From Mesorhizobium neociceri (GTDB lineage Bacteria; Pseudomonadota; Alphaproteobacteria; Rhizobiales; Rhizobiaceae), in assembly GCF_013520985.1 (NCBI RefSeq), contig NZ_JACDTY010000014.1, positions 62,001 through 126,000 on the forward strand: 64,000 nucleotides of DNA, written 5' to 3'. Under the pieces are notes generated by a model. The model saw nothing but the letters and a program-made list of their open reading frames with translations, was not told the origin of the DNA and made no database searches. Position 1 is the stretch's first letter. Each line of letters begins with the position of its first letter. This document shows, in pieces, positions 55,839-64,000 of this stretch. The position numbers and the translations under genes are program-made.

Positions 55839-55873
55839 GGGAGTAGGGACTGGGGGGTAGGGAGTGGGGAGGG
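55839..55873 (+). repeat. G-tract array
   Basis: Six runs of three or more G within 35 bases (TAGGGAGTAGGGACT units, then GGGGGG, GGG, GGGG, GGG), forming imperfect GTAGGGA repeats. The plus strand could fold into a G-quadruplex, just downstream of the 77-residue gene. Similar GTAGGGA repeats are common between rhizobial genes. Confidence 0.5.
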
Positions 55874-55925
55874 TACCCGGTCCACGCCTTGTTACTCCTC
55901 ACTTCTTCACCTCTGCACTCCCTCG

Positions 55926-56423
55926 TCACGCCCTCGACAGCAACCGGCGCATGATCAGCGAGGCGTGGCCGCCGACGCCGTGCGCGGCAGGCCGGTGCTC
56001 GACCACTTCGAAGCCATGCTTCCGGTAGAAGGCGATCGCCCGGTCGTTGCCTTCGATTACCTCCAGCGCAATGCTGGGAATGCCGGCATGGGCGGCGAGC
56101 ACGGCGTGCAGCAGGTCGGTGGCGAGCCCGCTGCCGAACTCGGTCTTGTCGATATGCAGCCGGTCGAGCAGGACGTCGCCCCGATCGTCCATCGCCGCCA
56201 TCGCATAGCCTGCGATCGAACCGTCCGGCCGCTCGGCCACGAACGACATCTTGTTGTCATCCAGCAATTCGGCCGCCAGCCGCTCGGGCGCATGCTTGTC
56301 GTCGGAAAGCTGCGCGGTGGTCTCGGGTCCCATGATCGGTGAATAGGTGCGCCGCCAGGACTCGCCCAACAGCCGCGACACCGCCGCCACATCCTTCCCG
56401 GTCATCGCCCTGATCTGAACCAT
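55926..56423 (-). CDS. GNAT-family acetyltransferase
   Basis: 165 residues. MVQIRAMTGKDVAAVSRLLGESW at the N terminus, LLDRLHIDKTEFGSGLATDLLHAV for the acetyl-CoA loop (FGSGLA in place of RGxGxA) and NDRAIAFYRKHGFEVVEHRP near the C terminus define the fold. The start is 10 bp after the permease stop, so it is probably co-transcribed with the ABC importer upstream; why is unclear. Confidence 0.82.
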   Translation of the reverse strand: MVQIRAMTGKDVAAVSRLLGESWRRTYSPIMGPETTAQLSDDKHAPERLAAELLDDNKMSFVAERPDGSIAGYAMAAMDDRGDVLLDRLHIDKTEFGSGLATDLLHAVLAAHAGIPSIALEVIEGNDRAIAFYRKHGFEVVEHRPAAHGVGGHASLIMRRLLSRA

Positions 56424-56433
56424 CGCCGAACCC

Positions 56434-57450
56434 TTACCGCCTGACCCGCGACTTCAGCCAGCGGTCGAAGGCCACCGCCAGGATCAGGATCAGTCCGATG
56501 ACGATGCTTTGCGTGTAGGACGAGACATTGTTGAACTGCAGCCCGTTCTGCAGCACACCGATCAGCGCCGCGCCGACCACCGTGCCGCCGACCGAGCCGA
56601 TGCCGCCGAACAGCGAAGTGCCGCCGATGACGACGGCGGAAATCACCGTCAGTTCGTAGCCGATGCCGGCGACGGCCTCGGAGGAGTTCAGTCTTGCCGA
56701 CAGCACGAAGGCGGCCAGCCCGGCGAAGAAGCCGACGATGACATAGACCGAGATCAGGATGCGGTCGACGCGCAGACCCGACAGCCTTGCCGCTTCGGCA
56801 TTGCCGCCGACGGCATAGACGGCGCGGCCGTAGCGCGTGTAGCGCAGCACGATGTGGCACAGGATCGCGGCGACCGCGAAGATGATCGCCGGCACCGGCA
56901 CCGGCCCGATCAAACCCGTACCGAACCAGCGCATCGAGGCGTCGAAGCCGGAGATCGGGCCGCCATTGGAGATGGTCAGCGTAAGGCCGCGAAACACCGT
57001 CAGCCCGCCCAGCGTGACGACGAAAGGCGGCACTTTCAGCCGGGTGATGGCGAAGCCTTGCATACCACCGGCGAGCGCCCCGACGATGACGGCGGCAAGC
57101 AGGGCGGCGAACCAGCCATATCCCTGAGTCCCCGAGGTCGACAGCGACAGCGTGTTGGCGGCGCCGCCCTTGGCCACCACCGCCGCCACCATGCCGCAGA
57201 AGGCGAGCAACGAGCCGACCGAGAGATCGATGCCGGCGGTGAGGATGACAAAGGTCATGCCGAGCGCGATCAGCCCGGTGATCGAGATCTGTCGCAAAAT
57301 GTTGAACAGGTTGATCGGGTCGATGAAGCTCGGCTTCAAGACGGTGAAGATGATGATCAGCACCGCCAGGAACATCAGCGGCCCAAAGCTCATCAGAAGC
57401 CGCGCGACGTTGATGCCGCTACGCCCGGTCTGTTCGGTGGTGCTGGTCAT
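56434..57450 (-). CDS. Ribose-type ABC transporter permease
   Basis: 338 residues with eight to ten membrane helices. ILRQISITGLIALGMTFVILTAGIDLSVGS is the signature N-terminal region of the RbsC/AraH/XylH family, and GRAVYAVGGNAEAARLSGLRV plus GGTSLFGGIGSVGGTVVGA are its conserved cytoplasmic loops. It overlaps the ATPase gene by 4 bp. It forms the channel with the ATPase and binding protein; the sugar is not predictable from this subunit. Confidence 0.92.
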   Translation of the reverse strand: MTSTTEQTGRSGINVARLLMSFGPLMFLAVLIIIFTVLKPSFIDPINLFNILRQISITGLIALGMTFVILTAGIDLSVGSLLAFCGMVAAVVAKGGAANTLSLSTSGTQGYGWFAALLAAVIVGALAGGMQGFAITRLKVPPFVVTLGGLTVFRGLTLTISNGGPISGFDASMRWFGTGLIGPVPVPAIIFAVAAILCHIVLRYTRYGRAVYAVGGNAEAARLSGLRVDRILISVYVIVGFFAGLAAFVLSARLNSSEAVAGIGYELTVISAVVIGGTSLFGGIGSVGGTVVGAALIGVLQNGLQFNNVSSYTQSIVIGLILILAVAFDRWLKSRVRR

Positions 57451-59012
57451 TGCGTCGCTTCCTGCTTCCGGTCGAGCGCCATCAGTTCCATCAGTTTTTC
57501 CTCGGTCGCCTCGACGCCCGGCATCTCGCCGGTGATGCGGCCGCGCCGCATGGTGACGATCCGGTCCGACACCGCCAGCACTTCCGGCAGTTCCGACGAG
57601 ATCATCATGATGGCGATGCCGCGAGCTGCCAATTGCACCAGGATCTGGTGCACTTCGGCCTTGGCGCCGACATCGACGCCGCGCGTCGGCTCGTCGACGA
57701 TCAGCACCTTTGGGTCGCGCGCCAGCCAGCGGGCCAGGATGACCTTTTGCTGGTTACCGCCCGACAGGCCCTCGATCGCCTGTTCGGGCGAGGCCATGCG
57801 GATCGACAGCGCCTTGCGGTAGCCAGCCAGCGCCTCGCGCTCGCGCCGCTCGGCCATGAAGCCGGCGCCATTGCTGTAGCGGCCAAGCGAGGCGATGGAG
57901 AAATTGTTGAGGATGCCAAGTGCTGCAAAGATCGCCTGGTGCTTGCGGTCTTCCGGCACTAGGCCGATGCCGAGTTTGATGGCATCGGCGGGCGAAGCTG
58001 GCGCGATCGGCTGGCCGTCGAGCGCAATCGTGCCGGCAGCGATGCGGTCGGCGCCGAAAATGGCGCGGGCAAGCTCGGTGCGGCCGGAGCCGACGAGGCC
58101 GGCGACGCCAAGGATTTCGCCGGCCTTGAGGTCGAGATCGACGCCTTCGAGCACGATGGCATGCGGCGCCAGCGGATCGCGCACTGTCCGCAAGCCGCGC
58201 ACCGAGAGCCTGACCGCGCCGGCAACATCGCGCTGCGTCGGTCGCGCGTAGAGTTCGGATGCGGCGCGGCCGACCATCTTCTCGATGATTTTCGGAATCT
58301 TGATCGGCTGGCCGTCGCGGTCGAGATGGCCGGCCAGCCTGCCGTCGCGCAGCACGGTCATGCGGTCGCAGATAGCCGACGCCTCTTCCAGCCGATGGGT
58401 GACGAACATGATGGCGACGCCGTCCTGGCGCAGCCGGTCCATGATCGACATCAGCTTCTGCACCTCGGTCTCGGTCAGCGCCGAGGTCGGCTCGTCCATG
58501 ATGATGAGGCGGCTTTTCAGCGACAAAGCACGGGCGATCTCGACCAGCTGCTGCTCGGCCACCGACAGCGACGACACCGGCGTCGACGGATCGATGGCGA
58601 GGCCGACGCGAGCGATGATCGCGCGCGAGGCGTCCTCCATCTTGCGCCAGCTGACCAGCCCGAGCGGCCCGAGCGGCGCGCGGCCGATAAAAATGTTTTC
58701 CGCCACCGCCAACGTCGGGATCAGGCTGAGTTCCTGGTAGATGGTGACGATGCCATGGCGCTTGGCGTCCTGCGGGCTGGAGGGCGCGTAGTCGGCGCCG
58801 TCGAAGACGATGCGGCCGCTCGACGGCGGCATCACGCCGGACAGGATTTTCAACAGCGTCGACTTGCCGGCGCCGTTCTCGCCGAGCAGGCCGAGGATCT
58901 CGCCCGGCCAGACCTCGAGCGAGACGTCGCTGAGCGCGGTGACGCCGGAAAAGTGCTTGGTCACGCCTTCGACGACGAGGAGCGGGGGCGATGATGCGGC
59001 GGCTTCAGCCAT
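57447..59012 (-). CDS. Ribose-type ABC transporter ATPase, two ABC domains
   Basis: 521 residues from MAEAAASS; a TTG 21 bases upstream is possible. The first domain has Walker A GENGAGKST, signature LSVAEQQLVEIARAL and Walker B LIIMDEPTSAL. The second has the family-typical degenerate Walker A (AGLVGSGRTELARAIFG), LSGGNQQKVILARWL and LIVDEPTRGVDVGAK. This is the RbsA/MglA layout. It couples ATP hydrolysis to import of the sugar bound by the protein encoded at 59267. The mosaic repeat separates it from that gene. Confidence 0.92.
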   Translation of the reverse strand: MAEAAASSPPLLVVEGVTKHFSGVTALSDVSLEVWPGEILGLLGENGAGKSTLLKILSGVMPPSSGRIVFDGADYAPSSPQDAKRHGIVTIYQELSLIPTLAVAENIFIGRAPLGPLGLVSWRKMEDASRAIIARVGLAIDPSTPVSSLSVAEQQLVEIARALSLKSRLIIMDEPTSALTETEVQKLMSIMDRLRQDGVAIMFVTHRLEEASAICDRMTVLRDGRLAGHLDRDGQPIKIPKIIEKMVGRAASELYARPTQRDVAGAVRLSVRGLRTVRDPLAPHAIVLEGVDLDLKAGEILGVAGLVGSGRTELARAIFGADRIAAGTIALDGQPIAPASPADAIKLGIGLVPEDRKHQAIFAALGILNNFSIASLGRYSNGAGFMAERREREALAGYRKALSIRMASPEQAIEGLSGGNQQKVILARWLARDPKVLIVDEPTRGVDVGAKAEVHQILVQLAARGIAIMMISSELPEVLAVSDRIVTMRRGRITGEMPGVEATEEKLMELMALDRKQEATQ

Positions 59013-59068
59013 AGACAAAGGTTGCTTCCTCAATGCAGTTCATGCGGCCTCCAATGCCGAGCTTGAAC

Positions 59069-59225
59069 ACCCCCCTCTGTCCTGCCGGACATCTCCCCCT
59101 CAAAAGGGGGGAGATTGGCAGCGTCCCTGCCGGCGCGTTTTCCTGCAACGCTGGAGGTTGGCGAAAGCGGTCGAACGCTCAATCTCCCCCCGTGAGGGGG
59201 AGATGGCCGGCAGGCCAGAGGGGGT
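59069..59225. repeat. Intergenic mosaic palindromic repeat
   Basis: Inverted ends ACCCCCTCTG...CCTGCCGG and CCGGCAGGCCAGAGGGGGT, each followed inward by CATCTCCCCCTC and a GGGGGGAGATTG segment. The arms match closely over about 45 bp. It lies between the binding-protein stop and the ATPase start, so the importer transcript must cross it. Shares TGCCAATCTCCCCC with the hairpin at 39272. Confidence 0.7.
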
Positions 59226-59266
59226 GCTGTCCCGCCGGCCTCGCCAACTAGCGGCCGTCGAGCGCC

Positions 59267-60214
59267 CTACTTCGTCTCGTTCAGCCTCTCCGCCTTGTCG
59301 AGATTGTCCTTGCCGATCACGATCGGCGTCAACAGCACCAGCTTCTCCTTCGGCTCGGTCTTGTCCCTGGCGAAGGCGACCGCGATCTGCACCGCGGTGC
59401 GCGACTGCTGGCCGGGGAACTGTTCGACCGTGCCGGCGAGCTTGCCGTCACGCACGGCGACGAGTGCTTCCGGCAGCGCGTCAAAACCGTAGATCTTGAC
59501 GTCGTTGAAGTTGCGCGCAGCACATGCCTCGAGCGCGCCGAGCGCCATGTCGTCATTGGCGCAGATGATGGCGTCCGGCTTGCCGTTGGCGGCAAGGCCG
59601 GCCTCGGTCACCGACAGCGCTTCGGCGCGGGCGAAGTTGGCGGTCTGCTCGAAGATGATCTGGTATTTGTCCTTGAGCGGATCGAGCACGTTGTGCACGC
59701 CCTTGTTGCGGTCAATCGCCGGACCGGCGCCCGGCTGACCCTGCAGATGGAACAGCTTGGCGCCATTCGGGAACGCCGCCACCATGGCCTGTGCCTCGGC
59801 CTCGCCGCCCTTGACGTTGTCGGCGCCGACATGGGCGAGAATGCCTTCGACACCATCGACGCGGCGGTCGATGGTGACCACGGGAACGCCGGCCTTGACT
59901 GCTTCCTCGATCGCCGGCGCCAGCGCGTTGACGTCAAGCGGCGAGATGACGATGGCGTTGACCTTCTGCACCAGTGCCGCCTCGATATCGGCGGTCTGCT
60001 TCGGCGCCGAGTTCTGGCCATCGCTTTCGGTCAGGTTGACGCCCTGCGCCTGCGCCTCCGCCTTGATCTCGTTCAGCATGTGCACGAAGAACGGAAAGCC
60101 GAGATTGGGCACCGAACCCAGTATGGTCAGCTTGTCGGCGGCGAAGGCCGTGGGCGCGGCCAGCGCCATTGCGCCGGTCGCCACGGTCGACAGCAGGAAT
60201 TCACGTCTGTTCAT
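59267..60214 (-). CDS. Ribose-type ABC sugar-binding protein
   Basis: 315 residues from MNRREFLLSTVATGAMALAAPTAFA, with GTGGAGGA upstream; the signal has a twin-arginine-like NRREF. The type-I binding fold shows TILGSVPNLGFPFFVHMLNEI, AIVISPLDVNALAPAIEEAVKAGVPVVTIDRR, AIICANDDMALGALEA and GFDALPEALVAVRDGKLAGTVEQFPGQQ. The hinge and ligand residues are those of RbsB-like proteins for pentoses or hexoses. First gene of the importer operon. Confidence 0.9.
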   Translation of the reverse strand: MNRREFLLSTVATGAMALAAPTAFAADKLTILGSVPNLGFPFFVHMLNEIKAEAQAQGVNLTESDGQNSAPKQTADIEAALVQKVNAIVISPLDVNALAPAIEEAVKAGVPVVTIDRRVDGVEGILAHVGADNVKGGEAEAQAMVAAFPNGAKLFHLQGQPGAGPAIDRNKGVHNVLDPLKDKYQIIFEQTANFARAEALSVTEAGLAANGKPDAIICANDDMALGALEACAARNFNDVKIYGFDALPEALVAVRDGKLAGTVEQFPGQQSRTAVQIAVAFARDKTEPKEKLVLLTPIVIGKDNLDKAERLNETK

Positions 60215-60241
60215 CTGGTATCCTCCACAAAGCGCAGGACC

Positions 60242-60263
60242 CCCGAACCGGGAGCGGTTCGGG
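60242..60263. promoter_or_regulatory. Perfect 8-6-8 hairpin in the importer leader
   Basis: CCCGAACC-GGGAGC-GGTTCGGG lies 28 bp upstream of the binding-protein ATG. It could be an operator or an mRNA leader structure. An AATCGATT palindrome lies further upstream, at about 60389. Confidence 0.4.
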
Positions 60264-60422
60264 ACCATCTTGCGTCGATTCAAAAATGGAGTGTCCTGTG
60301 AGCGCCCAAAGGGACGCGACGGCGCTCCAGCCGGTCCGCCGCAACGTCTCCTCCGCCCGGCGCCGACGGCGGGATGCTAGCCAAGGAAAATCGATTACGC
60401 AAGAACGGGTGGGACTGCGCCT

Positions 60423-61460
<1,038 letters not shown>

Positions 61461-61629
61461 TTATAGGAGCCGCTCGCTCCGTTTCCATAGTCGCTCGGCA
61501 GATTGCGCGTCGACCGCATAGGGCATCACGCCCAGCGTCCCGGTCAGGCGGGCGCCGCCCTGGCAGCACGCCGTCATCTTGTTTTCGGACCGGCGCGATG
61601 TCGACGTTTTCGCAATAGACGCCACCCAT
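61461..61629 (-). pseudogene. 3' remnant of an SDR gene
   Basis: On the minus strand GGVYCENVDIAP, then (after a single-base slip near 61588) ENKMTACCQGGARLTG, GVMPYAVDAQSAERLWKRSE, RLL and a TAA at 61461. This matches the conserved C terminus of a family of NADP-dependent SDRs (GGVYCE-DIA then GVxPYAVD-AExLWxxSE). Nothing SDR-like precedes it: upstream sequence belongs to the AraC remnant on the other strand. Missing its first 80 percent and frameshifted, so not functional. Confidence 0.65.
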
Positions 61630-61849
61630 GCGTGCCGGCGTCGCGCCGCTCGCCTATCTCACGCAATGGCGCATGCGGCTCGCCGAACGGGCGCTGCGCG
61701 AGGACACCCTCGCCGTCTCTGGCCTCGCCCGCCGGCTCGGCTACACCTCCGACAGCGCTTTTTCCAACGCCTTCAAGCGTGTCACCGGCAGCGCCCCGAA
61801 CGTCTATCGCAGTACGGTGCGGGGACGCTCCCAGCTGGCGGCGGAATAA
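61628..61849 (+). pseudogene. 3' remnant of an AraC-family regulator
   Basis: The open frame encodes GVAPLAYLTQWRMRLAERAL and REDTLAVSGLARRLGYTSDSA then FSNAFKRVTGSAPNVYR, the last helix of the first HTH and the full second HTH of an AraC-type domain. The effector domain and first HTH are missing, and a TAG closes the frame upstream at about 61615. It abuts the SDR remnant head to head, so both lost their 5' parts. Confidence 0.7.
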
Positions 61850-61918
61850 GGGCTTGGCTTGACAAAGCCCGGTTAGAAGCGCCCCGTGCCGGCGGCCATT
61901 GGGGCTATGGGGATATCG

Positions 61919-62005
61919 ATGAAGAAAATTTATGAAAAGCCGACGCTGAACAGGCGTCAGCAGCTCTCGCGCGCCATTGCGCTCCAGCTTCCTTCGACGT
62001 TCTAG
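61919..62005 (+). CDS. 28-residue RiPP-precursor-like peptide
   Basis: MKKIYEKPTLNRRQQLSRAI followed by ALQLPSTF. The YEKPTL start with a following basic NRR and a Leu-rich amphipathic helix resembles lasso-peptide leaders (Y-x2-P-x-L) and the small orphan leader-type peptides that genome pipelines call putative RiPP precursors in Mesorhizobium. The lasso Gly and penultimate Thr of the leader are not evident. GGGG lies six bases before the ATG, a TTGACA is at 61859 but without a good -10, and a rho-independent terminator follows 20 bp after the stop. No RRE, cyclase or protease gene is in the window. The gene call itself is moderately supported; the RiPP assignment is tentative. Confidence 0.5.
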   Translation: MKKIYEKPTLNRRQQLSRAIALQLPSTF

Positions 62006-62024
62006 CCACGATCGCAGTCACTGC

Positions 62025-62056
62025 AAAGCCCGTTGCCTAGAGGTAGCGGGCTTTTT
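62025..62056 (+). terminator. Rho-independent terminator after the 28-codon gene
   Basis: AAAGCCCGTTGCC-TAGA-GGTAGCGGGCTTTTT forms a hairpin of about 13 bp with two mismatches and a T5 tail on the plus strand. It is the strongest intrinsic terminator in the window and marks the end of a short transcript, either the 28-codon gene or a small RNA containing it. Confidence 0.75.
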
Positions 62057-62164
62057 ACTGCCGCCGGTCGTCATGCCCGCAGGCGGTCAAAATTGACAGA
62101 GCACCCGATCTCCAGCATCCTAATAGGGCCGCCATGTCTTGCGGCGCTTGTGTATGAGTGAGCC

Positions 62165-62389
62165 ATGGCCAGTTCCGTCACCAGCCAGAATTCCAAGCGC
62201 GCCGCGGTGCGCAAGGCGCTCGACCGCCACAAGGTGTACGTCACCGCGCAAAGCTTTTCCGGCGGCGTCTACTCGGCCCGCGTGCTGGTCGACGGCGAGG
62301 CCTATTGGGTCGATGAATTCCGGCTGAGCCAGCTTCAGGGCGGCCTTTCGCCGGCCGAGCTCGACCTGACGCCGGCCACCGACGATTGA
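62165..62389 (+). CDS. Conserved small hypothetical protein
   Basis: 74 residues starting MASSVTSQNSKRAAVRKALDRHKVYVTAQSFSGGVYSARVL. A compact alpha-beta pattern (helix, then VYVTAQ, YSARVLVDG, YWVDEFRLSQLQGGL), with no membrane segment, suggests a small globular protein. It lies 47 bp upstream of ligD on the same strand and may share its transcript. No function recognised. Confidence 0.55.
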   Translation: MASSVTSQNSKRAAVRKALDRHKVYVTAQSFSGGVYSARVLVDGEAYWVDEFRLSQLQGGLSPAELDLTPATDD

Positions 62390-62435
62390 GCTGCCATCGA
62401 TTGAGCAGTTGCCGCATCCCGCCTAGCATGCGGAC

Positions 62436-64000
62436 ATGACCACCCCGCCCAAGCTCAAAGCCTATCGCGCCAAGCGCGAATTTTCGAAGACGCCGGAACC
62501 GGCGGGCGGGTTCATTTCAGGCGATGGCAATCGCTTCGTCGTTCACAAGCATCACGCCACCGCCGACCATTACGATTTGCGCCTGCAGGTCGGCGGCGTG
62601 CTGAAAAGCTGGGCGGTGCCGCGCGGGCCGTCACTCAACCCGGCCGACAAGCGCCTCGCCGTCGAGACCGAGGATCATCCGCTCGAATATATCGACTTCG
62701 AAGGCGTCATTCCCGAAGGCGAATATGGCGGCGGGCCGATGATCGTCTGGGACACCGGCACCTGGGCGCCGATGGACGATGTCGAAAAAAGTCTGAGGAC
62801 CGGCGCCTTCAAGTTCCGGCTGGCCGGCGAAAAACTCACTGGTGGCTGGATGCTGACGCGTCTGAAACCAAAGCCCGGCGAGGACGAGAACAAGAAAAAC
62901 TGGCTCTTGTTCAAGGAGCGCGACCTCGCTTCCGACACCGAGCTCGATATCCTCGAAGCGCGGCCGGAAAGCGTGAAATCCGGCAAGCGCATCGAGGAGT
63001 TGGTGGCGCCGCCGAAGAAGCCGGCGCGCCTGCCGCCCAGACCCGGCACGCTGAAACCCGGCGCGTTGCCCGGCGCTGTGAGGGGCGATCCACCGTCACG
63101 CATCGAGCCTCAACTTGCAACCCAGGTGCCGAAGCCACCGGGCGGGCCGGTGGAAGACACAGGCGAACTCTGGCTGCATGAAATCAAGTTCGACGGCTAT
63201 CGCACCATGGCGCATATCATCGATGGCGAGGTCCGGCTGATCACGCGTGGTGGCATCGACTGGACGAAACGCTATGGCGACCTGCCGCAAGCCTTCTCGC
63301 GGCTGCCGCTCAGCCAGGCGATCATCGACGGTGAGATCATGGTGCTGGACGAGAAGGGCATTTCCCGTTTCGCGCTGCTGCAGGATGCCCTGTCGGCGGG
63401 CGCCGGCAGCAAGTTGCATTTCTACGCTTTCGACCTCCCGCATCTCGACGGCTGGGACTTGCGCAAGGCGCCGCTCTTAAAACGCAAAGCCCTGCTCGCC
63501 GAGCTTCTCGCCGGCGCCGGCGCCAACTCCGCCATTCAGTTGAGCGATCATGTCGAGGGCGACGGGCAGGGGCTTTACGATCAGGCGACCGAACTCGGGC
63601 TGGAAGGCGTCGTCTCCAAGCGCGCCAACGCCATTTACCAGAGCGGCCGCACCAAGAGCTGGACCAAGGTCAAGGCGCTGCAGAAGGGCGATTTCGTCAT
63701 AGCCGGCTACACCATCTCCGACGCCGCCGAAGGACTGGCCGCGCTCGGCATGGCCGAATTCGAGAATGGCGAACTGCACTATCGCGGCAAGGTGGGCACC
63801 GGCTTCGACGCAGCGACGGCAGCCGAATTGCTGGCGCGGCTGGAGCCGCTGCGCGACGGCGCGACGGCGCCCGAAGGCGTGCCGCGCGAGATCATGCGCG
63901 AGATGAAATGGGTGCGGCCGCTGCTGTCGGCCCGCATCCACTACGCCAACCGCACGGCGGACAATTCGCTGCGCCATGGCGTGTTCCGTGGCCTGCGCGA
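62436..64000 (+). CDS. ligD: DNA ligase D (5' part)
   Basis: 521 complete codons from MTTPPKLKAYRAKREFSKTP, running off the right edge. Residues about 1-165 form the 3'-phosphoesterase domain with HHATADHYDLRLQ (His40, His45, Asp47, Arg49) and IPEGEYGGGP. The ATP-dependent ligase domain follows: EIKFDGYR with nucleophile Lys251, IDGEIMVLDEKG, FYAFDLPHLDG, EGVVSKRANAIYQSG and WTKVKAL, then the OB fold with YRGKVGTGF. The primase-polymerase domain, normally C-terminal in rhizobial LigD, is beyond the window. With Ku it repairs double-strand breaks by end joining; no ku gene is visible here. Confidence 0.92.
   Translation, partial: MTTPPKLKAYRAKREFSKTPEPAGGFISGDGNRFVVHKHHATADHYDLRLQVGGVLKSWAVPRGPSLNPADKRLAVETEDHPLEYIDFEGVIPEGEYGGGPMIVWDTGTWAPMDDVEKSLRTGAFKFRLAGEKLTGGWMLTRLKPKPGEDENKKNWLLFKERDLASDTELDILEARPESVKSGKRIEELVAPPKKPARLPPRPGTLKPGALPGAVRGDPPSRIEPQLATQVPKPPGGPVEDTGELWLHEIKFDGYRTMAHIIDGEVRLITRGGIDWTKRYGDLPQAFSRLPLSQAIIDGEIMVLDEKGISRFALLQDALSAGAGSKLHFYAFDLPHLDGWDLRKAPLLKRKALLAELLAGAGANSAIQLSDHVEGDGQGLYDQATELGLEGVVSKRANAIYQSGRTKSWTKVKALQKGDFVIAGYTISDAAEGLAALGMAEFENGELHYRGKVGTGFDAATAAELLARLEPLRDGATAPEGVPREIMREMKWVRPLLSARIHYANRTADNSLRHGVFRGLR

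Noticed and set aside
61850-62056. tRNA gene in front of the strong terminator
   Set aside because: The TTGACA and GGGCTTTTT terminator resemble those of tRNA genes, but no T-loop GGTTCRA or cloverleaf could be found between them.

Overview
The window looks like chromosomal DNA from a GC-rich alphaproteobacterium of the Hyphomicrobiales, most likely Mesorhizobium or a close relative. Supporting signs are DUF1127, DUF922 and DUF2270 proteins, a LigD whose visible part runs phosphoesterase then ligase, rhizobial-type polyol and sugar ABC gene sets, and dispersed palindromic intergenic repeats of the rhizobial mosaic kind. This assignment is inference from gene families; no rRNA or tRNA gene was seen.

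Layout. 1-8.2 kb: a nonribosomal peptide synthetase (acyl ligase-carrier-condensation-adenylation-carrier) with an Ldh2-type NAD(P)H oxidoreductase fused to its C terminus, then an overlapping adenylation protein that stops inside its carrier domain. 8.2-12.8 kb: a sulfotransferase-like gene and an SDR/aldo-keto reductase/DUF2255/carboxymuconolactone decarboxylase/cupin operon opposite a LysR gene. 12.9-17 kb: a DUF2270 membrane protein, two small genes (one in AT-richer DNA), an AraC regulator and a decayed ATP-dependent DNA ligase. 17-23.1 kb: a copper and thiol block on the minus strand (multicopper oxidase, DUF411, TlpA, SCO, DsbA, an unknown 8-Cys protein, a cupin, a Met-rich exported protein and a GDCCVxC-like protein).

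23.2-43.7 kb is a mosaic of a diguanylate cyclase, a Kef-type antiporter with a damaged 5' end, acetyltransferases, an ankyrin protein, an MFS transporter and several regulator/enzyme pairs: HxlR with a RibD-like reductase, GntR with an FAD oxidoreductase, LysR with an SDR, GlxA with an SDR. 43.8-46.9 kb is a three-gene molybdenum hydroxylase/cytochrome c operon. 47-54 kb is a hexitol cluster resembling the galactitol/D-altritol-to-tagatose route known from Agrobacterium: GatZ-like protein, PfkB kinase, binding protein, SDR with a frameshift, zinc dehydrogenase and LacI regulator, but with no permease or ATPase genes.

54-60.2 kb holds a GST, an Hsp20, a small conserved gene, an acetyltransferase and a ribose-type ABC importer. 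60.4-62.4 kb holds an aldo-keto reductase, the two 3' remnants of a collapsed divergent SDR/AraC pair, and a 28-codon RiPP-precursor-like gene with its own terminator. A LigD gene runs off the right edge.

The observations most worth following are the NRPS-Ldh2 fusion with its truncated downstream partner, the orphan RiPP-like leader gene, the hexitol cluster without transporter membrane parts, and the copper/thiol block with its unknown Cys-rich protein. Several frameshifts (ligase, hexitol SDR, antiporter 5' end, SDR remnant) could be real decay or sequence errors and need read support.
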